DNA of 64,000 nucleotides from CAVREM01 sp963728825 (GCA_963728825.1 CAVSLA010000004.1:62001-126000); one strand, 5' to 3'. Numbered from the stretch's first letter, positions 40,235 to 49,733 are shown. Notes: generated by a model not told the origin, from the letters alone. A program made the numbers and translations.

Positions 40235-42283
40235 TCAGCCGGTCGCCAGCGAGGTCACCTGGACGCGCGCATCGTTGAAGCACGCGCCGCCACCGAGGTC
40301 GGTGAGGGTGTCAGGCACCAGCGCGGTGCCGGTGAAGCCATTCCGCGTACTGCGGCGCCACAGCCCCTTCGGCAGGCTGACCGTGCCGGGCCGGATGATC
40401 GGCAGCACCGAGAGCGTGCAATGCACCTCGCCGAGCTGGTTGAAGACGCGGACGAGATCGTTGTCGGACAAGCCACGCGCCACCGCGTCGTCCGGGTGCA
40501 TGAGCAGCTTGACGTCGGGACGTGACAACTCGCCCAGCGTGGAGCTGATGGTGCGCTCGCTGGCGGGGGAGATCAACGTCAGCGGATACGCCTCGGTGGC
40601 GGGGTCCGCCTGATAGCGATAAAGGCCGGCCGGCGCCGATGACTCGAGCGCCTCGGGAAACAGGTCGACCTTTCGGTCGGCGGTGTTCGGGAAGACGTCG
40701 ACGAACTGAATGGGCGCCGCGCCGAACGGCGGGACCGGCGACGCGCCGTTCCTGAGGTCGGCGCCGATTGTTCCGGGCAGGCGATCGAGGACGTGGACCA
40801 GCAAATCGAGCTCCCCGGACGGGCCCTCGTCGACGAATCCGAGCCGCGTGCACAGCTCCCCGAAGACGTCGGCGTTCGATCGCGCTTCGCCGACGGCATC
40901 GATCACCGGATTGGCCATCGCGATGTTGAGCGGTCCGTACGCCTTGGCGAAGTCGTAGCCCTCGAGGAACGTCGTGTTGGGCAGAATGACATCGGCATAG
41001 AGCGCGGTGTCCGTCATGACCTGCTCGAAGACGACGGTGAAGAGGTCCTCGCGCGCGAGCCCTTGCAGGACCCGATGCTGGTCGGGCACCGTCGCTGCCG
41101 GATTGCAGTTGTAGACGAACAACATCTTGACCGGCGGATCGCTGAACTCGGTGAGCGCCCGGCCGAGATGATTCATGTTGACGAGCCGCGTCTGCGGCTC
41201 AGGCGCGTCGATCCAGGGACGCTCGATGTTCCAGGAGGCGGAGTTGCTCATCGAGTAGCCACCGCCGCGGACGCCGAACTTGCCGCCCACTGCCGGCAGT
41301 GCCAGAACGGCCAGGGCCGCATTGCCACCGTTCCGATTGCGTTCGAGCCCCCACCCGCAGCGGATCAGCGCGGGCGAGCTGCGCGCATAGAGATCCGCGA
41401 CGCGTTCGAGGTCCGGGGCCTGAATACCAGCGGTCTCGGCGGCTGAGGCGATCGTCCAGGCCTCGGCTCGCTCGCGCAGGCGGTCGGCGCCCTTCGCGTG
41501 CGTTTGCAGAAAGGCTTCATCGGCATAGCCGTTCGCGAACAGATGACGATGAATCGCCAGGGCCACCGCCACGTCGGTTCCCGGCTTGACGGCCAGATGG
41601 ACATCGGCGGCCCGCGACAGCTGCGTCGAGCGCGGATCGACGACGATCAGCTTGGCGCCCCGTTTCTGCGCTTCACGGATGTACGGAATCAGATGGATCC
41701 CGGAGGCTGCCGGGTTCATACCCCAGAGGATGATCAGTGCCGCTTCCGGGTAGTCCTGATAGGTGACCGACGGCATCTTGCCGTAGAGCGCCATGTTGGC
41801 AGCACCGGTCGGCGCCGCGCACAGGGTCCGTGCCAGGCGCGACGTGCCGAAGCGGCGCCACAGCCGCGCATCGAAGTTGTCCTGCGTCAACAGACCGTTC
41901 GAGCCGCCATAGGAGTACGGCAGAATCGACGCCCCGCCGTGCTCCTGCCTCGCGCGCTGCATGCCATCGACGATGAGCTCCATCGCCTCGTCCCAGGAAA
42001 CGCGCTTGAACTTGCCATCGCCCTTCCGTCCTTTGCGAACGGCGGGATAGAGCAGCCGATCGGGGCCGTAGACGCGGTCGCCGAACTTGCGGACCTTCGC
42101 GCAGATGTAGCCGGCGGTGACGGGGTTCTTGTGCGAGCCGTCGATTTCGACGAGCTTGCCGTGCTGGACCGTGACCGACAACGTGCACGCGTCTGGACAA
42201 TCGAGCGGGCACGCGGACTCGACCACCGACGCGGGTCCCCCCAACGGTACGTTTCGGGTGCTCGAGCTCACCGGGACCGACAT
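40235..42283 (-). CDS. Molybdopterin-dependent oxidoreductase with 4Fe-4S domain
   Basis: A 682-aa protein of the DMSO-reductase family. The N-terminus has an Fe4S4 domain (ESACPLDCPDACTLS, CX3CX3C plus GYICAKV). The molybdopterin domain runs through VSWDEAMELIVDGM, AALIILWGMNPAAS, KLIVVDPRSTQLSRAADVHL and PGTDVAVALAI. The C-terminal dinucleotide-binding domain has LISPASERTISSTL and MHPDDAVARGLSDNDLVRVF. There is no Tat signal, so it is probably cytoplasmic. It resembles uncharacterised formate-dehydrogenase/thiosulfate-reductase-like enzymes; the substrate is not predictable. The divergent NDH-2 gene starts 55 bases away. Confidence 0.85.
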   Translation of the reverse strand: MSVPVSSSTRNVPLGGPASVVESACPLDCPDACTLSVTVQHGKLVEIDGSHKNPVTAGYICAKVRKFGDRVYGPDRLLYPAVRKGRKGDGKFKRVSWDEAMELIVDGMQRARQEHGGASILPYSYGGSNGLLTQDNFDARLWRRFGTSRLARTLCAAPTGAANMALYGKMPSVTYQDYPEAALIILWGMNPAASGIHLIPYIREAQKRGAKLIVVDPRSTQLSRAADVHLAVKPGTDVAVALAIHRHLFANGYADEAFLQTHAKGADRLRERAEAWTIASAAETAGIQAPDLERVADLYARSSPALIRCGWGLERNRNGGNAALAVLALPAVGGKFGVRGGGYSMSNSASWNIERPWIDAPEPQTRLVNMNHLGRALTEFSDPPVKMLFVYNCNPAATVPDQHRVLQGLAREDLFTVVFEQVMTDTALYADVILPNTTFLEGYDFAKAYGPLNIAMANPVIDAVGEARSNADVFGELCTRLGFVDEGPSGELDLLVHVLDRLPGTIGADLRNGASPVPPFGAAPIQFVDVFPNTADRKVDLFPEALESSAPAGLYRYQADPATEAYPLTLISPASERTISSTLGELSRPDVKLLMHPDDAVARGLSDNDLVRVFNQLGEVHCTLSVLPIIRPGTVSLPKGLWRRSTRNGFTGTALVPDTLTDLGGGACFNDARVQVTSLATG

Positions 42284-42338
42284 GGCCGTACGATACCATC
42301 GTTCGACGTTCCTGTTTCCCGCTGGTCAGAACACCTGG

Positions 42339-43598
42339 ATGGTTCCTCACGTCGTGATTCTCGGCGGCGGATTTGGCGGCCTCGACGCGGCACGCGCGCT
42401 TGCCGCTGCGCCGGTCCGCGTCACGCTGATCGATCGGCACAACTACCACCTGTTTCAGCCGCTTCTGTATCAGGTGGCGACGGCCGCACTGTCACCCGGC
42501 GACATCGCCTCGCCGATTCGATGGGTGCTGCGCGGGCAGAAGAACGTCACGGTCCTGCTCGCGAACGTGCTCGAGATCGATGTCGCCGGCAGGAGCGTCC
42601 TCGTCGACCAGGGCGATCGGCTGTCCTACGACTTTCTGATCGTCGCCACCGGCGCCGCGCACTCGTACTTCGGCCACCCTGAGTGGGCCGATCGGGCTCC
42701 CGGCCTGAAGACCCTCGACGACGCGCTCGAGATCAGGCGGCGGGTGCTGCTGGCGTTCGAGGCGGCTGAGCGCGAGACGTCCGCCGACGCGGAGCGCCGA
42801 TTGTTGACGTTCGTCATCGTCGGCGGGGGACCGACCGGCGTGGAATTAGCCGGAGCGCTTGCGGAGATCGCGCGTCAATCCCTGCGGAAGGACTTTCGAA
42901 ACATCAGGCCGGAGTCCGCGCGGATTCTTCTGATCGAGGCCGCTCCGCACATTCTCGGCGCCTTCCCAGACGCGCTGCGCGCCGCGGCGCACAGGTCGCT
43001 CGAGCGCCTGGGTGTCGACGTCAGAACGAACACCGTGGTGACCGGTGTGGATCAGGACGGCGTCACCGTCCGATCGCACGATGCGGACGAACATCTGTCC
43101 GCGCAGACAGTGTTGTGGGCCGCGGGAGTGGCCGCTTCTCCGATCGCGAAGTCGCTGGGCGTGCCGCTCGACCGCGCCGGCCGCGTGCCGGCGGAACCAA
43201 CGCTGACGATCCCCGGTCATCCGGAGATTTTCGTGGCCGGGGACATCTGTGCGCTCGCGCAGGACGGGACGTTGCTACCGGGGGTCGCGCAGGTTGCCAA
43301 GCAACAGGGCACTCATGCGGCGAAAAACGTCCTGCGTGCCGTGCGCGGCGAACCGCTGGCTCCGTTCCGCTACCGAAACTACGGCAACATGGCGACGATC
43401 GGCCGCGGCTCGGCGGTTGCCGAGATCGGCCCGGTGCGAACGTCGGGATTCGTCGCCTGGCTCATCTGGCTCTTCATCCACATCTTCTGGCTCATCGGTT
43501 TCCGCAATCGAATCGCCGTGTTCGGCGAGTGGGCGTGGTCCTACGTCACGCTCCAGCGCCGGGTCCGGCTGATTACCGGCAAGTTCCCTTCTGCTTAG
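42339..43598 (+). CDS. ndh: NAD(P)/FAD-dependent oxidoreductase, type II NADH dehydrogenase-like
   Basis: A 419-aa NDH-2-type flavoprotein. It has an FAD-binding GxGxxG near the N-terminus (VVILGGGFGGLDAARAL), the quinone-side motif HNYHLFQPLLYQVATAAL, the NAD(H)-binding Rossmann motif VIVGGGPTGVELAGALAE, and the FAD-closing block EIFVAGDICA with VAQVAKQQGTHAAKN. The C-terminal hydrophobic/aromatic stretch (FVAWLIWLFIHIFWLIGFRN) anchors it to the membrane. It oxidises NADH and reduces quinone without pumping protons. ATG 42339 is chosen because it immediately precedes the FAD motif. Confidence 0.88.
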   Translation: MVPHVVILGGGFGGLDAARALAAAPVRVTLIDRHNYHLFQPLLYQVATAALSPGDIASPIRWVLRGQKNVTVLLANVLEIDVAGRSVLVDQGDRLSYDFLIVATGAAHSYFGHPEWADRAPGLKTLDDALEIRRRVLLAFEAAERETSADAERRLLTFVIVGGGPTGVELAGALAEIARQSLRKDFRNIRPESARILLIEAAPHILGAFPDALRAAAHRSLERLGVDVRTNTVVTGVDQDGVTVRSHDADEHLSAQTVLWAAGVAASPIAKSLGVPLDRAGRVPAEPTLTIPGHPEIFVAGDICALAQDGTLLPGVAQVAKQQGTHAAKNVLRAVRGEPLAPFRYRNYGNMATIGRGSAVAEIGPVRTSGFVAWLIWLFIHIFWLIGFRNRIAVFGEWAWSYVTLQRRVRLITGKFPSA

Positions 43599-43684
43599 CG
43601 GACTGATCCGGACAGCGATTTGCAGTCGGCCCGAGTGTCCGGCTCAGCCGGAGGGGAGGGTGTTTTCTTGAAAGGGATGCCGCA

Positions 43685-44749
43685 GTGGCAATGATTCCGA
43701 TCGACCCGCCCAACTCAGCCCGAGCGGCGGGACTCCGCTATGTGTGCGATCAGTCGACGCGCGGCATTCAGCGCCGGGGGAAGCCAAAGCGCTTTCGCTA
43801 CCTCGATACCGCGGGCCGCGCGATCGTCGACAAGAGCGTCCTGCAGCGAATCCACTCCCTGGCGATCCCTCCAGCGTGGACCGATGTCTGGATCTGTCCG
43901 CACGCGGACGGCCATCTGCAGGCAACCGGCCGCGATGCGCGCGGCCGCAAGCAGTACCGTTATCACGCTCGCTGGCGGGTCGCCCGCGACGACGTGAAAT
44001 ATGGTCGTCTGGTCGCGTTCGCTGCTGCCCTCCCCCGGATTCGCACGCGGACTCAGGCCGATCTCTCGCGGGCCGGCTTGCCTCGGGAGAAAGTGATCGC
44101 CGCGGTCGTTCAGCTGCTGGAAAAAACCCTCATCCGCGTCGGCAACGACGAGTACGCCCGCCAGAATGGTTCGGTCGGACTGACGACGATGCGCGACGGC
44201 CACGCGAAGGTGTCGGGGTCGGTCGTCCGCTTCGAGTTCCGCGGGAAGAGCGGCATCCGTCATGCGGTCGACCTCCAGGATCGGCGGCTGGCGAAGATCG
44301 TCAAGGCGTGCCGCGATCTGCCCGGCTACGAGCTGTTTCAGTACATCGATGACGCCGGCGCGAGACAGGTGATCGACTCCGGCGACGTCAACGCCTACCT
44401 GCGGGAGATCTGTGCCGACGATTTCACGGCGAAGGACTTCAGGACGTGGTCGGGTACCGTGCTCGCGGCTCGCGCGCTCGCCGAGGTCGCCGGCTTCTCC
44501 ACCGATCGTGAAGCCAGACGCAAAGTCGTAAAGGCGATCGAGGCGGTTGCCAAAGTGCTGGGGAACACCAAGAGCGTGTGCCGGAAGTCGTACATCCATC
44601 CCGCCGTGATCGACGGCTACCTGAGCGGCACGACCATCCAGGCTGGGAAGACGCGTGCACTTCGTAGCGCACGCAGCACCGGTCTCACCGCGGAGGAGCG
44701 CGCGGTTGTGGCGCTGGTCAGCACGCGACTGCGGCGCAAGACGGCGTAG
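43685..44749 (+). CDS. DNA topoisomerase IB
   Basis: A 354-aa eukaryotic/poxvirus-type topoisomerase IB. The N-terminal domain shows GLRYVCDQSTRGIQRRGKPK, IPPAWTDVWICPHADGHLQA and GRDARGRKQYRYHARWR. The catalytic domain has KTLIRVGNDEYARQNGSVGL, TTMRDGHAKV, FRGKSGIRHAV and DFRTWSGTVLAARAL. The nucleophile is Tyr303 in CRKSYIHPAVIDGY. The enzyme relaxes both positive and negative supercoils without ATP. The GTG at 43685 follows AAAGGG by eight to nine bases; ATG 43691 is an alternative. Confidence 0.92.
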   Translation: MAMIPIDPPNSARAAGLRYVCDQSTRGIQRRGKPKRFRYLDTAGRAIVDKSVLQRIHSLAIPPAWTDVWICPHADGHLQATGRDARGRKQYRYHARWRVARDDVKYGRLVAFAAALPRIRTRTQADLSRAGLPREKVIAAVVQLLEKTLIRVGNDEYARQNGSVGLTTMRDGHAKVSGSVVRFEFRGKSGIRHAVDLQDRRLAKIVKACRDLPGYELFQYIDDAGARQVIDSGDVNAYLREICADDFTAKDFRTWSGTVLAARALAEVAGFSTDREARRKVVKAIEAVAKVLGNTKSVCRKSYIHPAVIDGYLSGTTIQAGKTRALRSARSTGLTAEERAVVALVSTRLRRKTA

Positions 44750-44782
44750 GCGGGTTATCATAGCGATCGGATCCGCCTCACA

Positions 44783-46039
44783 ATGCGCGCAGCCGTCGTC
44801 GTCGCTGGGGATCTCGGTCGGAGTCCCCGGATGCAGTACCACGCTCATGCCCTCGCCGCCGCCGGCGTCGATGTGAACGTGATCGGATACCAGGGCGCGC
44901 CGCTGCCGAAACTGCTGACCGACAATCCACGCATTTCGATTCACCGCTTCTACGAACCGAGATTCCGCTGGCGCGTCGGACGGTCGAAGCTCATGTACGG
45001 CGTGATGGCGTTCGTCGACGGCTTCCGGGCGAGCGTACTGCTCGGCGTGGCGCTGATGCGCATTCCCAGGCCGAACCTGCTGCTGGTCCAGAACCCGCCG
45101 GCGTTTCCGATGCTTCACGTCGCGTGGATCGTGGCGCGTCTGCGGCGGGCGCGCTTCGTCATCGACTGGCACAATCTCGGATTCACGATCCTCGCGCTTC
45201 GTCTCGGCCGGCGGCACATCGCGGTCCGCATGGCGCGCTGGGTCGAACTGCTGGCCGGCCGCCGCGCCGACGCGCACCTCTGTGTCTCGCGCGGCTTCGG
45301 GCGATTTCTCGCCGACAAGTTCGGCATCAAAGGCGCGCAGGTGCTCTACGATCGGCCGGCCTCAGCCTTTACGCCGGTCGATCGGGTCGAGCGGGAGCAA
45401 ATCCGGCAGGCGGTGTTCACACGGCTCGGCGTTCGCGGCGGCAACGCCGTTGGCTTCATCGTCTGTCCCACCAGCTGGACCGAAGACGAGGATTTCGATC
45501 TGGTCATCGACGCCGCGCGCCACGTCGAAGATCGGATTCGCGGCTGGGAGGCCGGCAATCCCAGCCGCCGGTTCCCGGATCTCGTCGTCCTCGTCACGGG
45601 AGACGGTGCGCGCCGCGCCGAGTTCGAGCGGAGGTTCGCCGGGCTTCTCGCCCATCGCGTGCAGCTCCGGACGCGCTGGCTCGATCCCGAGGACTACCCG
45701 CGGATCGTCGGCAGCGCGGACGTGGGTCTGTGCCTCCACCGTTCCTCGTCGGGTATGGACATCCCGATGAAAGTGGCCGACCTGTTCGGCGCGGGCGTGC
45801 CGGTCTGCGCGCTCGACTACGGAGCGTGTCTGGCCGAGCGGGTGCGGCACGGCGACAACGGCCTGTTGTTCTCGACCGGCCGGCAGCTGGCTGATGTGCT
45901 GTTCGAGCTGTTCGAGACCTATCCGGCCGATTGCGCCCAGCTCGATCGCCTGAGGACCGGAGCGCGTCGCGCAGCCAGGCCGACCTGGGAAGAGGGCTGG
46001 ATCCGGGAGGCCAAGCCCGTCCTTCTGCCTTCGCCGTAG
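44783..46039 (+). CDS. ALG1-like (GT33-type) glycosyltransferase
   Basis: A 418-aa GT-B glycosyltransferase with strong likeness to eukaryotic ALG1 (beta-1,4-mannosyltransferase of the dolichol pathway). It has VVVAGDLGRSPRMQYHAHAL at the N-terminus, NPPAFPMLHVAW, FVIDWHNLGFTILAL, and the donor-site block HRSSSGMDIPMKVADLFGAG with VPVCALDYG. No membrane helix of the yeast type is obvious, though hydrophobic patches could bind a membrane. By homology it should transfer mannose or a similar hexose from a GDP-sugar to a lipid-linked sugar. It stands alone; no polysaccharide cluster is visible. Confidence 0.8.
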   Translation: MRAAVVVAGDLGRSPRMQYHAHALAAAGVDVNVIGYQGAPLPKLLTDNPRISIHRFYEPRFRWRVGRSKLMYGVMAFVDGFRASVLLGVALMRIPRPNLLLVQNPPAFPMLHVAWIVARLRRARFVIDWHNLGFTILALRLGRRHIAVRMARWVELLAGRRADAHLCVSRGFGRFLADKFGIKGAQVLYDRPASAFTPVDRVEREQIRQAVFTRLGVRGGNAVGFIVCPTSWTEDEDFDLVIDAARHVEDRIRGWEAGNPSRRFPDLVVLVTGDGARRAEFERRFAGLLAHRVQLRTRWLDPEDYPRIVGSADVGLCLHRSSSGMDIPMKVADLFGAGVPVCALDYGACLAERVRHGDNGLLFSTGRQLADVLFELFETYPADCAQLDRLRTGARRAARPTWEEGWIREAKPVLLPSP

Positions 46040-46086
46040 ACTTCAACGCCTTCTTTCGGATTCTGAGACCGGGTCTCCGGCGCCGC

Positions 46087-46479
46087 CTACGGCCTCGGTT
46101 TCTTCAACAGCACTTGCGCGCCACCAGCGGTCGGAAACAACAGGCCGGTGGTTTCCCAGCCGTCGCTACCGGCCGCCCGCAGCGCTGCCGCCGGGTCCGC
46201 TCCGGCCGGCACGACGACCGCACGGTATTCCCACTGCTGCAATCCAGGGCGCGTCGCCACGACGGTGCCAGGGGCCAGGCTGACTGTCGCAATGCCGGTC
46301 ACCTGGGTCCGAACCACGAGGTCGCTGGCGACTTCGCGCACGCTGACCGGAATTCGCTCGTGCGCCTCGCGGTTCTGTACCCAGACTCTGGCCTGCGTTG
46401 GCTCCCCAGGACGCTGCTGCGGCGCGGCGACGATCGCCGCGCCGCCGTACAACATGACCATCACAAACACACTTTTCAT
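46087..46479 (-). CDS. Secreted protein with DUF4177-like C-terminus
   Basis: A 130-aa exported protein (MKSVFVMVMLYGGAAIVAA). The mature N-terminal half (ARVWVQNREAHERIPVSVRE) is unfamiliar. The C-terminal ~45 residues, QQWEYRAVVVPAGADPAAAL with GSDGWETTGLLF, fit the short DUF4177 pattern of a WEY start and a DGWE motif. The start ATG 46479 follows GGAG by six bases. It is downstream of the VWFA-related gene, separated by about 30 bases, and probably co-transcribed. Confidence 0.6.
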   Translation of the reverse strand: MKSVFVMVMLYGGAAIVAAPQQRPGEPTQARVWVQNREAHERIPVSVREVASDLVVRTQVTGIATVSLAPGTVVATRPGLQQWEYRAVVVPAGADPAAALRAAGSDGWETTGLLFPTAGGAQVLLKKPRP

Positions 46480-46508
46480 CAGCCGCTCCAATCTTCGAGG
46501 CTGTGCAT

Positions 46509-48485
46509 TCAGCGAATGGCGATGGGCACCTGACGCCGGACGAAACGGTCGGGCGCCGCGCGTGTTTCGGCGCGCACGGTTAGGACGTAGCTGCCGGGTG
46601 GGATGGTCGGAATCGGAATCGGCGCGGCGTGCCGGTAGGTGGCCGACTTGCCCTGCGTCATGTCGGTCGTCAGCGACTCGCGGTGGCTGGCGAAGACCGT
46701 CCCGCGCTCGTTTTCGACCGTCGTGACGATGTCGATCACCTGACCGGCCTTCTGATCGTTGGTGTAGATCTCGGCGAACGCGGTCAGCTCGTCGCCCATG
46801 GAGAAGTGACGGGCGACGGCTGGCGGAACCGGGGCGCGCTCCTGCCAGAAGCGGACATCACCGGTGAGTGGCGCTCGCGCGGCCGCCGAGGTCAGCACCA
46901 CACCGCTCATCGCCAGCGGCCCCTTCGTGAAGTCCGGAACGTCGAGGTCGTACTGGATGCTGCCCCGGGTCGCGCCGACGCCGTTCATGGCCGCGACGCG
47001 GAGCTGGTAGCGGCCCGGATCCAGATCCAGCCGCGACAGCAGCCGCACGCCGTGCTCCGCGATGCGCTCGCGGCTTTCCGGCCTCAGCCGCAGATTCAGC
47101 GTACCGCGCTCGGAATCGCGGATGCGACCGTCGGCGTCTGCGGCGGCGACGACCACCTCGATCGATCCGTTGAACCGTCCCTGTGTTTCGGCAACCCGCA
47201 CGTCGCTGCCGGTCGCCTGAACGACGACGCCTACCGCTGCCCGCGCACCGGCGCCGCGATACGGGGCGGCGAAGACGCTGAGCGTCAGGCCGCTGACGGC
47301 CAGCGGGCTCTGCAGCGCGTCGGCCAGCTCGCGCGGCAGTCCGGCTGGAGCCCGGGGCGTGCCGCTCGCGCGTTCGCGCTCCGCGACATAGCCGCTGCGT
47401 GCCCGGACCGTCACGCCCGGGCGGGTCGTCCGCACTTCGATCTTTCTGAACCGGCCGTCGCGTTTCAGGTTCGTGGGCGAATAGCCCAGCAGGTAATAGG
47501 CGCTCGCCTCCTCGACGATCCGATCGAATGCCTGCTCGAAGTCGTTCGAGCGAACCAGCGCCACGCCGCCCGTGACATCGGCCAGCTCGTGCAGGCTCTG
47601 CCGCGCATTGACCGCGCCGGACGAGAAAGGATCTTCGTCGACGAGCTGCGGCACCGGCTTGATCGTCGGCGCCGGCGCGGTCGGCAGGCCGTGCGCATCG
47701 ATCGGATAGATGCTGACGTTGGCGCGAGTGGCCGCCGTGACCAGATCGCGCATCTCGTCCACCAGCGTGGCGATGTCAGGGTTCATCACCCCGCCCGGGT
47801 TGAGCCCTTCGTTGGCGATGTCGAACTTGATGCCCTCGCTGACCAGGACGATCGCCTTGCGACGGCCGCTCAACGCCCCGAGCCAGGTCGCCAACGCTTT
47901 CATCGAGCGAATCGTCGACTGGGCATCCAGGAATGTCTGCTTGGCCTCGTAGGCGTCAGTCGGCGGCAGGCTGTGGGCCTGGAATCGATCGATCGCCGCG
48001 TGGAGCCGCTCTCGATTGGCGGTGAATTCCTGTGACACGTCCCGGTTGCCGCCGGTCGTGACGATCGCCAGTCGATCGGCCGGCTCGAGATGGTGATCCA
48101 CGAAGTACGTGGCGAGCTCGCGAACCGTCACCGCGCGGAGCGGATGGGTGTTGAGGTTGTCGAGCAGCATCACGTAGAGGCGCCCCTGGGGACCGGCATT
48201 CGTCGCGACATCGGAGGCCCGCCGGCCCGCCGTCGCCGACACCGGCCCGATGGGAATGTCGACCGCCGCAAAGGTCGAAATGCTCTGTGGTTGTCCGTCT
48301 TCGAAGACCTGGAGCTCCTCCCGCGCGATGTCGCGGACGAACTGTCCACGCTCGTCGACGATTCGCAGGTCGAGCTGGACGGAATCGATTTCCGCGCGGA
48401 AGGTCGGCGGCTGCTGTGCGCTCAGGACAGCGGTCGAGGCAACCGCCAGCAGAAACGGCGTCGACAGTCGGTCGAGCACGCGCAT
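46509..48485 (-). CDS. VWFA-related acidobacterial family protein
   Basis: A 658-aa exported protein (LLAVASTAVLSAQ leader). Residues ~28-80 form the conserved opening (SVQLDLRIVDERGQFVRDIA, LQVFEDGQPQSISTF). A von Willebrand A-like domain follows (LYVMLLDNLNTHPLRAVTVR, RLAIVTTGGNRDVSQEFTAN, KAIVLVSEGIKFD), with YYLLGYSPTNLKRDGRFRKI closing it. The MIDAS appears altered: LLDNLN in place of DxSxS. The C-terminal half consists of beta domains (RYQLRVAAMNGV). This family is greatly expanded in acidobacteria; no biochemical function is established. Confidence 0.88.
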   Translation of the reverse strand: MRVLDRLSTPFLLAVASTAVLSAQQPPTFRAEIDSVQLDLRIVDERGQFVRDIAREELQVFEDGQPQSISTFAAVDIPIGPVSATAGRRASDVATNAGPQGRLYVMLLDNLNTHPLRAVTVRELATYFVDHHLEPADRLAIVTTGGNRDVSQEFTANRERLHAAIDRFQAHSLPPTDAYEAKQTFLDAQSTIRSMKALATWLGALSGRRKAIVLVSEGIKFDIANEGLNPGGVMNPDIATLVDEMRDLVTAATRANVSIYPIDAHGLPTAPAPTIKPVPQLVDEDPFSSGAVNARQSLHELADVTGGVALVRSNDFEQAFDRIVEEASAYYLLGYSPTNLKRDGRFRKIEVRTTRPGVTVRARSGYVAERERASGTPRAPAGLPRELADALQSPLAVSGLTLSVFAAPYRGAGARAAVGVVVQATGSDVRVAETQGRFNGSIEVVVAAADADGRIRDSERGTLNLRLRPESRERIAEHGVRLLSRLDLDPGRYQLRVAAMNGVGATRGSIQYDLDVPDFTKGPLAMSGVVLTSAAARAPLTGDVRFWQERAPVPPAVARHFSMGDELTAFAEIYTNDQKAGQVIDIVTTVENERGTVFASHRESLTTDMTQGKSATYRHAAPIPIPTIPPGSYVLTVRAETRAAPDRFVRRQVPIAIR

Positions 48486-48498
48486 GCCGGTGGCGCGA

Positions 48499-49362
48499 TT
48501 ATACGGGCGGCGAGGGGTTCAAGGCGGTCCGAACCGGCCCGAACAGGTCCTCATAGGCGTACATCACGGCGGCGATGCTGATCGGGGCCGTCACGATCCA
48601 GCCGACCAGGCACGCGAGGATGCCCACCATGTTGATCAGAAACAGCACGATCAGCAGTCCGAAGATGGCCCACCAGCGTTTGTGGACGAGGCGACGGCTC
48701 ACTTCCATCGCGGCCCAGAAGTCGAGCTTCTTGTCGATGACCAGCGGCAGCGCAAACGTGTAGCCCACCGCGAGATAGATGCCGGGCAGGAGACACAGGA
48801 GCATCCCGATGCAGATCAGCAGAGCGGAGACCAGCCCCGCGAGCCCCAGCTGCAGAAAGGCCACGTTGAATCCGCAGAAGGCATCGCCGACGGTGGGCGT
48901 TTCGCCGCGGATCCGGCGGGTGAACGTGTAGGCCAACCCTCCGAGCAGCACCGGGTTGATGAAGATGGCCACCAGGCCGACCACTGGAATCATCGAGAGC
49001 GCGAAACTGACCAGGGCAATCAGCAGCGAGGAACCGATGGTGAGACCCGGGTTATCGCGCACCAGCGCCCAACCCCGGGTGATGCAGCTGCCGATGTCGA
49101 CGTCGACGTTGCGTGACAGGTACTCGGCAGCCAGGGTTTCGGGAGTCAGCGTCGGCGGGGGCGGTGGCACTCCGGTGCCGAGCGCGCCCGGGCTGGTGAG
49201 ATCCCCGAACTCGGGAACCTCTCGAATCTCCTGCCACAGCGTCCCGCCGTCCAGGCGGACGCGCGAGTGGAGGTTGGCGCGGCCCTGGGTCACCCAGTCG
49301 CGGATCTGGTCCGCGGTGAACGGGCCGTACTCGCGGCCGTCGCCTCCGATCAGGAAGTACAT
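48499..49362 (-). CDS. GYF-like domain membrane protein
   Basis: A 287-aa protein. Residues 1-55 are a GYF_2-type domain (MYFLIGGDGREYGPFTADQI, RVRLDGGTLWQEI), a small fold that usually binds proline-rich peptides. A Pro-rich linker (GVPPPPPTL) follows, which could be its internal ligand. The rest is a membrane region with about six helices and Gly/Pro breaks (TRGWALVRDNPGLTIGSSLL, LPGIYLAVGYTFALPLVIDK, EVSRRLVHKRWW), like the DUF975/glycerophosphoryl-diester family of uncharacterised membrane proteins. It is adjacent to a DUF2752 gene (10 bases). Confidence 0.75.
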   Translation of the reverse strand: MYFLIGGDGREYGPFTADQIRDWVTQGRANLHSRVRLDGGTLWQEIREVPEFGDLTSPGALGTGVPPPPPTLTPETLAAEYLSRNVDVDIGSCITRGWALVRDNPGLTIGSSLLIALVSFALSMIPVVGLVAIFINPVLLGGLAYTFTRRIRGETPTVGDAFCGFNVAFLQLGLAGLVSALLICIGMLLCLLPGIYLAVGYTFALPLVIDKKLDFWAAMEVSRRLVHKRWWAIFGLLIVLFLINMVGILACLVGWIVTAPISIAAVMYAYEDLFGPVRTALNPSPPV

Positions 49363-49372
49363 GGCATCTCCA

Positions 49373-49678
49373 TCACGCGATGTTGCGGAGGACCGTGAAG
49401 AGCGCCGCCGCGACCACCATCCAGCGCAGTGGCACGATCGGACCCAGCACTCCCGCGACGAACAGAAACGGATTGAGCACGACGGCGTCGATTACCCGGC
49501 CGTGCAGCAAGGCATGCGCGGCACGCAGGCCGCCGCACAGCGGGCAGAGCAGTCCGGTGAGCGAGCGGAACGGGCATGAGGGGTAGGCGGAAGTCGCGCC
49601 CGGGTCGAAGGCATATAGCAGAGCGATGGGGATCGTCAGAGCACCGCCAGCCACGACCCATCGTCGATTGATTGTCAT
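49373..49678 (-). CDS. DUF2752 domain membrane protein
   Basis: A 101-aa DUF2752 protein. The hallmark is CPFRSLTGLLCPLCGGLRAA followed by HALLHGRVIDAVVLNP, with a membrane helix before and after (VVAGGALTIPIALLYAF; FVAGVLGPIVPLRWMVVAAA). The conserved cysteines and the NP are intact. The function is unknown; the family often lies next to GYF/DUF4234-like membrane genes, as here. It probably forms an operon with the downstream gene at 48499. Confidence 0.85.
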   Translation of the reverse strand: MTINRRWVVAGGALTIPIALLYAFDPGATSAYPSCPFRSLTGLLCPLCGGLRAAHALLHGRVIDAVVLNPFLFVAGVLGPIVPLRWMVVAAALFTVLRNIA

Positions 49679-49697
49679 CCGGGAATGCGGCCCTGAT

Positions 49698-49703
49698 TAT
49701 AAT
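49698..49703 (+). promoter_or_regulatory. Putative -10 box of the esterase gene
   Basis: A perfect TATAAT preceded by TGAT lies 31 bases before the ATG of the alpha/beta hydrolase gene. The -35 is not convincing (a TTGTCA lies at 20-bp spacing). The same TTATAATCC context occurs before the kinase gene. Confidence 0.4.
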
Positions 49704-49733
49704 CCGCTGGTCGATCGTTCAGAGGAGGAGCCA

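Noticed and set aside
46629..48035. 468-codon plus-strand frame opposite the VWFA-related gene
   Set aside because: No signal peptide, no motif and shadow-like composition; the minus strand matches a known family.
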